Part shown: piece by piece, positions 30,977 to 40,486 of the stretch | Layout: the number at the start of each line of letters is the position of its first letter | Position numbering within the stretch: the stretch's first letter is position 1 | Made by a program: the position numbers and the translations under genes | NCBI GenBank assembly: GCA_028282725.1 | Contig: JANQHF010000061.1 | Coordinates: 62,001-126,000 of the forward strand | DNA from: Saprospiraceae bacterium | Lineage (GTDB): Bacteria > Bacteroidota > Bacteroidia > Chitinophagales > Saprospiraceae | DNA: 64,000 nucleotides | Direction of reading: 5' to 3' | Notes under the pieces: generated by a model | What the model saw: the letters and a program-made list of their open reading frames with translations, nothing else | The model's database searches: none | Told to the model about the DNA's origin: nothing

Positions 30977-32626
30977 ATGTCTTTGAAAACGTCATTCATC
31001 CTGGTCCTAATCGTTGTCATGGCAGTCTTATTGACGCATTCCTGTGAACCAAAGACCGTACAGGATAATCCTTCGGCCATTGTTGAAGCCGATATCGTAA
31101 CACACCTCGAAGAACTGTCAAGGGATGAATACATGGGAAGGATGCCATTTGGTCCGGGAGATAAGCTTACCGTTGATTACCTCGTTCGTCAATGTAAATC
31201 TCTGGGTTTACAACCCGGTAATGGTACTTCCTATACCCAGTCTGTGCCGATGATCGAAATCACCAGCACTTCAGAACAAGATATCAGGGTAACAACCCAA
31301 AACGGTGAAAGAAATTACAATTTTGGTGAAGATTATGTCATTCATTGCCAAAAAACGCTTGACCGGGTAGAAATCGAAGATGCCGAATTGGTCTTTTGCG
31401 GCTTTGGAATTACTTCACCGGGTGAATGGGAAGATTATTCGGGCTTTGATATGAACAACAAAATTGCCATTGTAATGGTCAACGATCCGGGATTTGGCGG
31501 TGAGGACAGTACTTTTTTCAAGGGAGATATCATGACTTATTTCGGCAGGTGGACCTATAAATATGAAGAAGCGGACCGACAGGGTGCAAGAGGTCTGTTA
31601 ATCATTCATGAGACCAACAGTGCAGGTTATCCCTGGTTTGTTGTCGGGAGCAGCTGGTCGGGACCACAGCTGGGACTCGAAAAAGAAAGTGTGCAAAACG
31701 GTGCGGATATAAAGGGATGGATCCATCTGAACATGGCAAAAGATCTGTTTGAATCCACAGGGCATGATCTCAGTCAACTTATGCGCGACGCCCGAAAACC
31801 CGGATTCCGTCCTGTCCCACTCAATGCGACCCTTTCCACGTCATTGACCAACGAATATAAAAGAGATCAATCTGATAATGTCATTGCCATTTGGGAAGGC
31901 AATCAAAATGCGGACGAATACATTTTGTACAGTGCGCACTGGGATCACATTGGTGTAGGAATACCTGTAAACGGAGATTCAATCTACAATGGAGCATTGG
32001 ACAACGCCAGCGGGACTGCAGTAGCCCTGAGTATAGCGAAGAATTTATCCCGTCAGGCATCTCCACCAGAGCGATCTGTGCTCTTCACTTTCGTCACGGC
32101 GGAAGAACAGGGATTACTAGGTTCCGAATATTTTGCGTTGAATCCCACGGTTCCGGTCAATCAAATCGTCGCCAACATCAACATCGACGGATGCAACCCC
32201 AACGGCCCTGTGAAGGATTTTCAAATCGTTGGAATCGGACATAGTGAAATGGACCGGATCGTTGCAGAAGAATTGGCCGTCCAGGACAGGTATGTTTTAC
32301 CGGACCAGGAGCCGGAAAAGGGTTATTTTTTCCGGTCCGATCACTTCAATTTTGCCAAGGTGGGAATACCTGCTTTGTTTGGCGAAGGGGGATATGACCA
32401 TATTGAAAAGGGCATCGAATACGGGAAAAGAAAAAAGGAGGAATACACTGCTCAACATTATCATGCACCCAGTGATGAATTCGACGAAGAAAATTGGGAT
32501 ATGAGAGGCGTAGTACAGGATGCCCAACTGTATTACAATATCGGTTGGCGTCTGGCCAACAATGATGAATGGCCACAGTGGTATGCCGAAAGCGAATTTA
32601 AACGAACAAGAACCGTATCTGATTGA
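30977..32626 (+). CDS. M28-family zinc peptidase, lipoprotein with PA-type insert
   Basis: The 549-residue protein has a lipoprotein signal (AVLLTHSCEP, Cys23). A PA-like insert spans about 130-260. The M28 aminopeptidase metal ligands are visible as SAHWDHIG, LDNASGTA, FVTAEEQGLLGS, NINIDGC and FFRSDHFNFA. It should cleave peptides at the cell surface or in the periplasm. The divergent yjbQ gene starts 73 bases away. The next gene starts one base after its stop. Confidence 0.92.
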   Translation: MSLKTSFILVLIVVMAVLLTHSCEPKTVQDNPSAIVEADIVTHLEELSRDEYMGRMPFGPGDKLTVDYLVRQCKSLGLQPGNGTSYTQSVPMIEITSTSEQDIRVTTQNGERNYNFGEDYVIHCQKTLDRVEIEDAELVFCGFGITSPGEWEDYSGFDMNNKIAIVMVNDPGFGGEDSTFFKGDIMTYFGRWTYKYEEADRQGARGLLIIHETNSAGYPWFVVGSSWSGPQLGLEKESVQNGADIKGWIHLNMAKDLFESTGHDLSQLMRDARKPGFRPVPLNATLSTSLTNEYKRDQSDNVIAIWEGNQNADEYILYSAHWDHIGVGIPVNGDSIYNGALDNASGTAVALSIAKNLSRQASPPERSVLFTFVTAEEQGLLGSEYFALNPTVPVNQIVANINIDGCNPNGPVKDFQIVGIGHSEMDRIVAEELAVQDRYVLPDQEPEKGYFFRSDHFNFAKVGIPALFGEGGYDHIEKGIEYGKRKKEEYTAQHYHAPSDEFDEENWDMRGVVQDAQLYYNIGWRLANNDEWPQWYAESEFKRTRTVSD

Positions 32627-32627
32627 A

Positions 32628-33146
32628 ATGAAGTACATCCGGTTCTTATTTGGGGCTCTCATCCTTCTTCTTGGTGTCATTGCGGGGGCAGCCATTGCCC
32701 CTGTCGTGGAGGGAGCGACAGGAATTCCTCATCCTGAATTCGAGGGAATGTTCATAGGTCCTGCGAATATAGACCAGCAGGCGAGTACCCGTTGGCTGGG
32801 TTACTTTTTTGGATTGGGAATTATAGCTGTTTTTACGGCCATGCTCTTCATTGGGAATCGAAAGAACGGACAGGTGCGTTCGATTGGTCGTTGGTTGATC
32901 TTGGGTACATCCATCTATGCCCTGGCCTATACATTCATGGTTTACAGCCATTGGGGATATGCCCAATCAACAACAGATGATTTTTTTCTGTCTATGCCTG
33001 CTCCCACTGCCTGGATGATTTATGCTGTATGGTTTCTTCCGCTCATCATCACGATCGGTTACATTTTGAGATTTGAAGATTCAGTAATATCTGACCAGGA
33101 AATTGAAGCATTCAACGACTTCATTGATCAACAGCCTTCAGAATAG
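32628..33146 (+). CDS. Four-span membrane protein, function unknown
   Basis: The 172-residue protein (start MKYIRFLFGALILLLGV) has four hydrophobic segments and a short cytoplasmic tail. The frame is open back to 32520 but those codons overlap the M28 gene, and ATG 32628 is one base after that stop. It ends three bases before the symporter gene. This pairing resembles the small-subunit/large-subunit arrangement of some solute:sodium symporters, but no motif proves this. Role is inferred from context only. Confidence 0.7.
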   Translation: MKYIRFLFGALILLLGVIAGAAIAPVVEGATGIPHPEFEGMFIGPANIDQQASTRWLGYFFGLGIIAVFTAMLFIGNRKNGQVRSIGRWLILGTSIYALAYTFMVYSHWGYAQSTTDDFFLSMPAPTAWMIYAVWFLPLIITIGYILRFEDSVISDQEIEAFNDFIDQQPSE

Positions 33147-33149
33147 AGC

Positions 33150-34631
33150 ATGGAGGCATTCCGAAATCCTATCATACTGAGCTGTATCGCTGTTTACATG
33201 CTTTTATGTATAGGAGTCGGTTTATGGGCCTTGAAAAGAACAAAGTCCACTCATGACTTTTTTATGGCAGGAAAGACCCTGGGCATTTGGGTAACCGCCT
33301 TTGCCGTGTTTTCCACGACATTGAGTGGATTTGGATTTGTCGGGGGGCCCGGTCTCGTGTATTCGATGGGAATGAGTTCATTCTGGATGGTTGTCGTTGC
33401 CATCATGGGTTTCAATATTTCGTTCAGTCTGCTGGGGAAACGATTGCGATTATTTGCTGACTTGGGAGATTTTAATTCATTGCCCGATGTCGTTTTCAAG
33501 AGATATGGAAGCAATGACACGAGATTTCTATTGGCCACAGCCATCATTATTGGGGTAATTGGCTACCTGGCCACACAAATTCTCGCCATGTCGGTAGTAT
33601 TGAAAGATGTGTTAAATGCTTCCGATGTATTCGGGACCGTTTCATTACCCGGGGCCATGATTATTTCTTGTTCCATTCTCCTGTTCTATAGCGTTACCGG
33701 GGGCATCATCGCGTCTGTCTATACGGATATGGTGCAAGGAGGTATTATGATTGTCGCAGCATTGTTGGTATTCATTACCGTTGTCTATACCTTCGAGAAT
33801 GGACTATTGGAAATAAATCAAATCGTCTTTGAAGATGACAAGGCTGCGATCAGCCCATGGGGAACATTGGGCATGTTTGGTTCACTATCATGGCTACTGC
33901 TTTTTGGACTTGGAGGGGCCGGGCAACCCCATGTGATCACAAAAATGATGATGAACCGAAAGATCAGTGACGCCAAATTTATCTTGCCGGTTTCAATCCT
34001 TGGTTATGTGTTCAGCGCATTATTATGGATTGGAATCGGTCTTGCCATGCGAGCACTTGTTTTGCAAGGACTGCATCCTCCCCTTGAAACGCCTGATCAG
34101 GCGGCTTCCCAATTTTTACAGCATTATGCCCATCCTGTCCTGGCCGGAGTCGTTTTCGCCGGTCTCTTTGCTGCTATCATGTCGACAGCAGAGGCGTTTT
34201 TAAGCATTGGCACAGCGGCTATTATGAATGACATACCCAAAACATTCGGACGAAAAATAAAACGTCCACTGGCTACTGCCCGGATCACGACAATTGTATT
34301 GACTCTATTAGCTGCACTCTTCGCACTAAACTCAGGCGACCTGATCGCCATAATCGGGGCGATGTCATGGGGTATTTTTGCTGCGGCTGTCGTGCCGGTG
34401 GTTACCTTAGGTTTTAATTGGAAACGGGGTACAGCACAGGCGGCCAATGTCGCCATTGTGAGTAGCCTGGTTGTCCACCTGACATTTAAAGCTATGAACT
34501 GGACCTTGCCTTACCGAATCGATATCGGCGCATGTACACTCATTTTGTCGATGACCCTCTTTATTGCAATCAGTCTCATGAGCGCTCCCCAAAAATTGGA
34601 CCCGGCTGTTGAAAAGGTCATGGATATGTAA
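33150..34631 (+). CDS. Sodium:solute symporter family protein
   Basis: The 493-residue protein has about 13 membrane spans and the SSS pattern: DFFMAGKTLGIWVTAFAVFSTTLSGFGFVGGPG near the start, a repeat of inverted five-helix units, GLGGAGQPHVITKMM, and VFAGLFAAIMSTAEAFLSIGTAA. It should import a solute with Na+; the substrate (sugar, amino acid or acid) is not determinable here. It follows the small four-span gene by three bases, and the two are probably one transcription unit. Confidence 0.9.
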   Translation: MEAFRNPIILSCIAVYMLLCIGVGLWALKRTKSTHDFFMAGKTLGIWVTAFAVFSTTLSGFGFVGGPGLVYSMGMSSFWMVVVAIMGFNISFSLLGKRLRLFADLGDFNSLPDVVFKRYGSNDTRFLLATAIIIGVIGYLATQILAMSVVLKDVLNASDVFGTVSLPGAMIISCSILLFYSVTGGIIASVYTDMVQGGIMIVAALLVFITVVYTFENGLLEINQIVFEDDKAAISPWGTLGMFGSLSWLLLFGLGGAGQPHVITKMMMNRKISDAKFILPVSILGYVFSALLWIGIGLAMRALVLQGLHPPLETPDQAASQFLQHYAHPVLAGVVFAGLFAAIMSTAEAFLSIGTAAIMNDIPKTFGRKIKRPLATARITTIVLTLLAALFALNSGDLIAIIGAMSWGIFAAAVVPVVTLGFNWKRGTAQAANVAIVSSLVVHLTFKAMNWTLPYRIDIGACTLILSMTLFIAISLMSAPQKLDPAVEKVMDM

Positions 34632-34646
34632 AATCATTACCCAGAA

Positions 34647-35738
34647 ATGACTGAGGATTCAATCGTACAATTCAGAAATCTGATCATGATCTGGCATAGA
34701 GATATTGATCGTGGCTTGCCGTGGAAGACAACGAAGGATCCATACAAAATTTGGCTGTCAGAAATTATTCTACAACAGACAAGAGTCGCCCAGGGCCTTA
34801 AATACTATCGCCGGTTTATATCAACGTTTCCTACTATACAAGACCTGGCTGCCGCAAGTGAGGATGAGATCATGTCACTATGGAAGGGCCTTGGGTACTA
34901 CTCAAGGGCGAGAAATCTCAGAAAGGCTGCACAACAGGTCATAGAAGAATTCGGAGGGGTGTTTCCATCCGAATATACCGACATACTTTCCCTGAAAGGC
35001 ATCGGACCTTATACTGCAGCAGCGATATCCAGCTTTGCTTTTGATCTTCCATATGCCGTTGTGGATGGGAATGTCTACCGTGTTCTGAGTCGTTATTTTG
35101 GCGTAGAGACCCCCGTTGATTCGACTCAGGGCAAAAAGGAATTTCAAGTCCTTGCTGATCTATGTCTTGACCGGGAACATCCGGGAGCATTCAATCAAGC
35201 TATCATGGATTTTGGGGCATTACATTGCAAACCCATTTCACCCGGTTGTCATTGCTGCCCACTTCAAGAACATTGTGTTGCGCGCCAAACAAACAGATCA
35301 GGATTTTATCCGGTTAAAAGCAAGAAAATAGTCATTCGGCACAGGTATTTTCATTTTATTCTTTGCGTAAAGGACTCTAAAGTGCTGATGGAAAAACGAA
35401 CGAGAAATGACGTATGGAAAGGCCTCTATCAACTGCCATTGATCGAGACATCAGGACCAACCCCACCGAGAGAGTTGTCGGTTTTACTCTCATCGCAATA
35501 CACCTTTTTGAGCAATGAAACGGTCGCGGATCTCAAATTGATCAAACAAAAAAACCAACGGCTTACCCATCAGCTCATCCATGGATTCTTTTACGTTCTC
35601 GATTCGGAATTCGACTTGCCCCGGGGGCAGTGGGTCTCAGACATGGAGTTGGATAATCTGGGAATGCCGAAAATCATTGATGAATTTTTTAATCATTTCT
35701 CGATTGAACAACTCTCCATGCAAAACGATTGCACGTAA
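34647..35738 (+). CDS. mutY: A/G-specific adenine DNA glycosylase
   Basis: MutY removes adenine mispaired with 8-oxoguanine. The 363-residue protein has the catalytic Glu in SEIILQQTRV, the helix-hairpin-helix LKGIGPYTAAAISSF with the catalytic Asp in VVDGNVYRVLSRYF, the iron-sulfur ligands Cys-x6-Cys-x2-Cys-x5-Cys (CKPISPGCHCCPLQEHC), and a C-terminal NUDIX-like 8-oxoG recognition domain (about 230-350). mutY-ssb-gldE-gldD is a known gene order in Flavobacterium. Confidence 0.95.
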   Translation: MTEDSIVQFRNLIMIWHRDIDRGLPWKTTKDPYKIWLSEIILQQTRVAQGLKYYRRFISTFPTIQDLAAASEDEIMSLWKGLGYYSRARNLRKAAQQVIEEFGGVFPSEYTDILSLKGIGPYTAAAISSFAFDLPYAVVDGNVYRVLSRYFGVETPVDSTQGKKEFQVLADLCLDREHPGAFNQAIMDFGALHCKPISPGCHCCPLQEHCVARQTNRSGFYPVKSKKIVIRHRYFHFILCVKDSKVLMEKRTRNDVWKGLYQLPLIETSGPTPPRELSVLLSSQYTFLSNETVADLKLIKQKNQRLTHQLIHGFFYVLDSEFDLPRGQWVSDMELDNLGMPKIIDEFFNHFSIEQLSMQNDCT

Positions 35739-35781
35739 TGCATTTAATTTGAACTATCTTTAATCATCATATTAAATATCT

Positions 35782-36228
35782 ATGTTAAATAAAGTCACTT
35801 TAATTGGCAATTTGGGCCGGGATCCTGAAATCAGACATTTCGAAGGAGGATCTCAAGTAGCTAAGTTTTCTTTGGCTACCAATGAAAATTTTAAAGATCG
35901 AAATGGCGAATGGCAGACCAGGACGGAATGGCACGACATCGTCTGTTGGGGAGCCTTAGCCGAAAGAGTTGAAAGAACATTGAAGAAAGGACAACTCGTT
36001 TATGTAGAGGGTAAGATCAGTACGCGAAAGTGGCAAGATAAAGACGGAAATGATCGTTACACCACTGAAGTGGTGAGCAACCTTGTCAAATCTCTGGAAA
36101 GAAGAGAATCGGGTAATACTGCAATAGCCGATACCGGATTTCCATCGATCGAAGACAAATTTGAAACGACTTCGCAGAAGACACCGGAAAGTCAAACAGC
36201 CTCTGTGGATGATGATCTTCCATTCTAG
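35782..36228 (+). CDS. ssb: Single-stranded DNA-binding protein
   Basis: The 148-residue product has the OB fold of bacterial SSB (MLNKVTLIGNLGRDPEIRHFEGG, then TEWHDIVCWGALAERVERTLKKGQLVYVEG) and the acidic tip DDDLPF that recruits partner proteins. It lies 43 bases after mutY. TATCTTTA at 35755-35762, one mismatch from the -7 consensus, may be its own promoter. Confidence 0.95.
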   Translation: MLNKVTLIGNLGRDPEIRHFEGGSQVAKFSLATNENFKDRNGEWQTRTEWHDIVCWGALAERVERTLKKGQLVYVEGKISTRKWQDKDGNDRYTTEVVSNLVKSLERRESGNTAIADTGFPSIEDKFETTSQKTPESQTASVDDDLPF

Positions 36229-36255
36229 TGCTATTACTTAACTCAACAGAATTAA

Positions 36256-37650
36256 TTGGATTCTGACCCCCTCCCTTCGGGAATAGATCAATATCTTCTC
36301 TTAGGAGTGATCAACTCTCCTGCACTGCTCATATCATTATTGATTCTTCTTTTGATCTGTTCTGCACTGATATCTGCATCAGAAGTAGCTTATTTCTCTC
36401 TTTCACCGAAGGACAATGAAAATCTTTCCAATGAAGACTTTCCTTCCAGCCGAAGGATTTTGAATTTGAAAGCATCTCCAAGGCAATTGTTAGCTACTAT
36501 TTTGATTAGCAACAACTTTGTCAATATTGCCATTGTCATCATCAGTGAATCCCTGATGAAAACCCTGGCAGGTCCCCAAACTTTTGAAAATTGGGCGGCC
36601 GGACTGCAATCATATCTCCATCTGAATTGGTTTTCTCTGGCTACGCTGGCCACCATAATCAGTTTTACCATAACCATCGTGGCGGTGACCTTTCTATTAG
36701 TGCTCTTTGGAGAAGTAGCACCTAAAATTTATGCCAATCTGAATAATGTGCGTCATGCAAGGTTCATGTCCGCTCCCCTTCAATTCCTTTCAAAGTTGTT
36801 TTATCCTTTTAGCAGTATACTATTAAACTGGTCCGGGGGCATCGAGGAAAGAGTCTATCGAAAAAGACTGCTTTCCAATAGTTCGACGGATAAGAAAGAA
36901 CTGGACAAGGCAATTGAGCTTACCGTTACGAATCACGAGGATCGCGAAGAAGTCGATATTCTGAAAGGCATTATTAAGTTTGGCGACGTCGAGACCAAGC
37001 AAATCATGAAATCCCGCGTCGATGTTGTCGGACTCGAAATTCAACAGGGGTTCAAAGATGTCATCCAAATCATAAAGCAATCCGGATATTCACGCTTACC
37101 GGTATACGAAGAGGATTTTGATACGGTTGTAGGGATTCTGTACGTGAAAGATCTTCTTGGACTTACCCAGGAAGAAAATGATTTTAACTGGCAAAATCTC
37201 GTGAGGAGCAATGTTCTGTATATTCCGGAAACCAAAAAAATAGATGAGCTCCTGAAGGAATTTCAATCCAAGAGAACTCACATGGCAATAGTCGTCGACG
37301 AATACGGAGGAAGCTCCGGGATCGTGACCCTCGAGGACATCATGGAAGAAGTCGTAGGAGATATCAGGGATGAATTTGATAGCCAGGAAGAGGTGGATTA
37401 TGTAAAAATTGATGATCACAACTACATTTTCGAGGGTAAAACACTTCTGAATGATGTAGTAAGAGTCCTCAATTTGGATGGAGACACTTTTGACGAGGGA
37501 AGGGGCAACGCCGATTCACTGGCAGGGTTGATTTTGGAACTGGAAGGAGTCATCCCAAAAAGAGATAACGAACTGCATTACAAAGGACTTAAATTAATTC
37601 CAACCCAGGTAAGCAAGAGAAGAATTGAAAAAGTCCAGGTATGCCTGTAA
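36256..37650 (+). CDS. gldE: GldE, CNNM/CorC-domain gliding motility-associated protein
   Basis: The 464-residue protein has a four-span CNNM domain (about 20-190, SALISASEVAYFSLSPKD and FGEVAPKIYANLNN), a CBS pair (about 249-370, including VGILYVKDLLGL and VVDEYGGSSGIVTLEDIMEEVVGDI) and a CorC_HlyC domain at the end. Hemolysin/CorC relatives are linked to metal-ion transport. GldE works with GldD in gliding of Flavobacterium. The start is TTG at 36256. It overlaps gldD by ten bases, which supports the name. Confidence 0.88.
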   Translation: MDSDPLPSGIDQYLLLGVINSPALLISLLILLLICSALISASEVAYFSLSPKDNENLSNEDFPSSRRILNLKASPRQLLATILISNNFVNIAIVIISESLMKTLAGPQTFENWAAGLQSYLHLNWFSLATLATIISFTITIVAVTFLLVLFGEVAPKIYANLNNVRHARFMSAPLQFLSKLFYPFSSILLNWSGGIEERVYRKRLLSNSSTDKKELDKAIELTVTNHEDREEVDILKGIIKFGDVETKQIMKSRVDVVGLEIQQGFKDVIQIIKQSGYSRLPVYEEDFDTVVGILYVKDLLGLTQEENDFNWQNLVRSNVLYIPETKKIDELLKEFQSKRTHMAIVVDEYGGSSGIVTLEDIMEEVVGDIRDEFDSQEEVDYVKIDDHNYIFEGKTLLNDVVRVLNLDGDTFDEGRGNADSLAGLILELEGVIPKRDNELHYKGLKLIPTQVSKRRIEKVQVCL

Positions 37651-38234
37651 GAGTTCTGATTCTATTCCCGGTAATTTTTGTTTTGTCATGCACTAACGTC
37701 CAGATCAGCCAGCCCAGGCCACATCAATATCCGAGGATTATCTTTCCACAAAAACAATTTGAAGAATATCAGAACAGTGAATGCCCATTCACTATTCAAA
37801 TCCCGACATATGCTACCGTAAGACAAAAAGAATTTTTGTTTGAAACGATACCCGCAGGCCAGTGCTGGTTTGATATTGTGATTGATTCATTTAAGGCAAC
37901 GATACATTGTAGTTACTATAATTTTGAATCGGAGCAGGAATTTGGAGCGCTCATTAATGATGCCTTCAACCTGGCCAGCAAGCACAACATTAAGGCGAGC
38001 TTTCGCGAAGAGTTGTTTGTAGAGAATCAATTTGGAGCTTCCGGGTTGATATTTAAAATCAGTGGCCCCGTTGCTACACCCTATCAGTTCTTCATGACAG
38101 ATAGCACCCGGCACTTTTTGAGGGGCTCACTATACTATGATGTCCAGGTAAAACCGGACAGTGTTGCCCCTGTAACGGATTTTCTCAAACAAGATATTGA
38201 CAATATTCTGGCCTCTTTACAATGGACAGAGTAG
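37641..38234 (+). CDS. gldD: GldD gliding motility lipoprotein
   Basis: The 197-residue protein has a lipoprotein signal (LILFPVIFVLSCTN, Cys17) and the GldD pattern RPHQYPRIIFPQKQFEEYQNSECPFTIQIPTYA, CWFDIVIDSFKATIHCSYY and a late RHFLRGSLYYDVQVKPDS. GldD is needed for gliding and type IX secretion in Flavobacterium. It overlaps gldE by ten bases and ends eight bases before the convergent repeat-protein gene. Confidence 0.9.
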   Translation: MPVRVLILFPVIFVLSCTNVQISQPRPHQYPRIIFPQKQFEEYQNSECPFTIQIPTYATVRQKEFLFETIPAGQCWFDIVIDSFKATIHCSYYNFESEQEFGALINDAFNLASKHNIKASFREELFVENQFGASGLIFKISGPVATPYQFFMTDSTRHFLRGSLYYDVQVKPDSVAPVTDFLKQDIDNILASLQWTE

Positions 38235-38242
38235 GACTACTG

Positions 38243-39373
38243 TTAATCCGTGATTTTCAGTTTACCATACTTCATGGTAGCATTGACCTGTACCCGTCCC
38301 GACCCACTTGACCCACGAAGTTTTAATTCATTGGAATCTCGGTCCCGGTATGCAATTTCCAGGGCTTCCGGGTATCTCACCGTGGTATATTTTGTGTCTA
38401 TGTCCAAATTCACACCACCTGGAATATGGAGATCATAGTCTGTATATTGAGAGTCGATGATTACTGAATTCGCTTCTGAGCCCACCTCATCAATCCGTAC
38501 ACTTCCATACTTTGTTGAAAATTCGCCTGATCCGTTCAGCTGATCAATTTTTAATTTTGAATAGCTCTGTGCAACATCTGCATGGCCGACGGTACCGGCA
38601 TTGAACCTGTAGTATTTTCCTTGTAAATCAAGTTCGGAAACCCTTTGAACATTGAAGTGATCATATTTGGTCTCTACATCTATGTTGCCCACATTTCCAA
38701 TGTATATATCAGAGTACTTTGTCGTGCCGTCAATCTCTGAAACATCTCCCATTTCAAAATGTGAATAGGAACAATTCAATTCTAAAGTACCACCGACATT
38801 ACCTAATGTGAACTTATCGGCATAACCCAAAGTAATGCTCATATCACCCCCTACATTATGAAGAATCCCATTTCCATATTTTAGTTTTAAATCTACCGCT
38901 CCCAGGTGATCAGTGATGATAACAGCACCGTAGCTATTTCGAATTTCTAATTCGGCCCTTTTCGGAAGATGTACCAAATAATCTATTTGATATTTTTCGT
39001 TCTTCTTTGACCAACTCCAACCTCTTTTGGAATCAAAATCTGTAATTCCTGAAGCACTGGAGTTGTCGCCACTTAAGTCCACGTTGATCTTGCTGAAAAT
39101 TTCATTGGCTCGTTTTTCACTTTTTGCTTCAACAGTAATGACTACTTCAAATTTTGCTTCATTCAAGTCAGATGAGACAATATTGACTTCACCATATTTA
39201 TTGCTGATTAATATATCAGGACTATTCGTATTAAATGAGAAAGTCTCTTCATACTTTTTGGTGTATTCAGCCCAGGCAGAATCATCAACTACTTCATTCG
39301 CAAAAAGAGTATGTGTTACAAATAGTAATAAAATTATCAAACTATAAAACGGTGTTTTCCTGTTGAGTTTCAT
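38243..39373 (-). CDS. Secreted tyrosine-ladder beta-repeat protein (DUF4097-like)
   Basis: After a signal peptide (YSLIILLLFVTHTLFA) the 376-residue protein is built of about 13 short repeats of around 20-25 residues, each with a K/S/T-x-Y core followed by alternating hydrophobic residues: SNKYGEVNI, RNSYGAVII, TTKYSDIYI, ETKYDHFNV, STKYGSVRI, ATMKYGKLKI and others. This predicts a beta-helix or solenoid with a stacked tyrosine column. DUF4097/DUF2807 proteins are the closest known type. Starts at 39397, 39382 and 39373 are possible; the last gives the neatest signal peptide. It overlaps the upstream membrane protein gene, so it is part of the sigma-factor operon. Confidence 0.78.
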   Translation of the reverse strand: MKLNRKTPFYSLIILLLFVTHTLFANEVVDDSAWAEYTKKYEETFSFNTNSPDILISNKYGEVNIVSSDLNEAKFEVVITVEAKSEKRANEIFSKINVDLSGDNSSASGITDFDSKRGWSWSKKNEKYQIDYLVHLPKRAELEIRNSYGAVIITDHLGAVDLKLKYGNGILHNVGGDMSITLGYADKFTLGNVGGTLELNCSYSHFEMGDVSEIDGTTKYSDIYIGNVGNIDVETKYDHFNVQRVSELDLQGKYYRFNAGTVGHADVAQSYSKLKIDQLNGSGEFSTKYGSVRIDEVGSEANSVIIDSQYTDYDLHIPGGVNLDIDTKYTTVRYPEALEIAYRDRDSNELKLRGSSGSGRVQVNATMKYGKLKITD

Positions 39374-39881
39374 TTTGTTCATGATCAAATAGTACATTTT
39401 CTAATATTTGAAGTTTGGTTTTTTGATTTAAAATAATGGCACGCAATACTTGTCCTTTATATAAGCCCTGTGCATTTTTATACTCTTCCAATAACTCGGT
39501 GTAGTTTTCGTCTAATAGACGCAGGTCTTCTTCAAGGGTTGCATCTACATTATATTTTTGAATTTTCTCATAATAAACATTAATGGCAGACTGATAATAC
39601 TGTTCAGTCTCATGAAAGTTTTCCAATTCTGCAAATTCCAATTTTGAGTTTTTGGATTGAGTTGTAAAAGAGTCACCCTTGCTTGTAAGAAGATTGTAAA
39701 TCACAAGTAGTCCAATGATGATTAGAATGGTCAAGATTATTTTTTTCCACCTGCCATGCCCATAATCCCGGGGATGATCTAATTCGTTTTCAATATTTGA
39801 CCAAATGTGTTCCGGAGCGCTCTTGTCATTCCAGTGCTCTTTATTTTTCTTTATATACTCTTCCAGATTCACTTTCTTCAT
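39342..39881 (-). CDS. Single-span membrane protein, probable anti-sigma-type regulator
   Basis: The 179-residue protein has a cytoplasmic N-terminus (about 1-45, starting MKKVNLEEYIKKNKEHWNDKSAPEHIWSNIE), one membrane span (about 47-65, ILTILIIIGLLVIYNLL) and a helical coiled-coil exterior. This topology and its place two bases after an ECF sigma gene suggest an anti-sigma factor, although no known anti-sigma domain is recognisable. The C-terminus overlaps the start of the tyrosine-ladder gene. Confidence 0.72.
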   Translation of the reverse strand: MKKVNLEEYIKKNKEHWNDKSAPEHIWSNIENELDHPRDYGHGRWKKIILTILIIIGLLVIYNLLTSKGDSFTTQSKNSKLEFAELENFHETEQYYQSAINVYYEKIQKYNVDATLEEDLRLLDENYTELLEEYKNAQGLYKGQVLRAIILNQKTKLQILENVLFDHEQNETQQENTVL

Positions 39882-39882
39882 T

Positions 39883-40422
39883 TTAATCGGCCTCTAAGAT
39901 GAGTCTAAGTTTTTTCTTGGCACGGCTGTACTGCGATTTTGATGTCATTTCTGATATACCTAGGATTTGTCCGATCTCTTTATGGTCGTACCCCTCCAGC
40001 AAGTACAGCACAAGTACCGTACGATAGCCATCAGGCAGATCATTAATAGCTGATTTGATTAATTCAAATTTTATTGAATCCGGCACTACAAAATCGTCGT
40101 CATCCTGGTATTGCGTTTTTTCTTCAGTCAACATTGAGAAATCCATTCTTTTTTTCCTCTTTAAAAAAGTAAGTGCCTTGTTCACCACTATTCTCTTGAT
40201 CCATGCCCCTGGTGTGCTTTCATACTTAAATCCTTCGAGATTTCTGAACACTTCGATAAAGGCATTCTGTAGTACGTCCTGTGCGTCCTCTTCGTTTTTT
40301 ACTATTCTGAATGCAACATTATACATAGCATCTGCATAGGACATATACAATTCCTTCTGCGCTCGCCTGTCTTGCCTTTTACACGCTTCAATTAAATCTT
40401 GACGCAGGTCAAGTTGATCCAA
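39883..40422 (-). CDS. ECF-type RNA polymerase sigma factor
   Basis: The 179-residue protein has sigma region 2 (about 20-90, YADAMYNVAFRIVKNEEDAQDVLQNAFIEVFRNL) and region 4 (about 120-175, LPDGYRTVLVLYLLEGYDHKEIGQILGISEMTSKSQYSRAKKKLR). The start is TTG at 40420-40422 (TTGGATCAACTT). It heads a three-gene unit with the membrane protein and the repeat protein. It also lies 64 bases downstream of the TonB receptor gene on the same strand, so read-through coupling to FecR signalling is possible. Confidence 0.92.
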   Translation of the reverse strand: MDQLDLRQDLIEACKRQDRRAQKELYMSYADAMYNVAFRIVKNEEDAQDVLQNAFIEVFRNLEGFKYESTPGAWIKRIVVNKALTFLKRKKRMDFSMLTEEKTQYQDDDDFVVPDSIKFELIKSAINDLPDGYRTVLVLYLLEGYDHKEIGQILGISEMTSKSQYSRAKKKLRLILEAD

Positions 40423-40486
40423 AGTCAGCTATTCTGATTAAAAAAGACCTACAAAATATGGAAAGGTTGCTTATAAAATCAAGTGT

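Noticed and set aside
30904..31134. N-terminal extension of YjbQ to 31134
   Set aside because: It overlaps the divergent M28 gene start and its promoter and goes beyond the usual YjbQ length.
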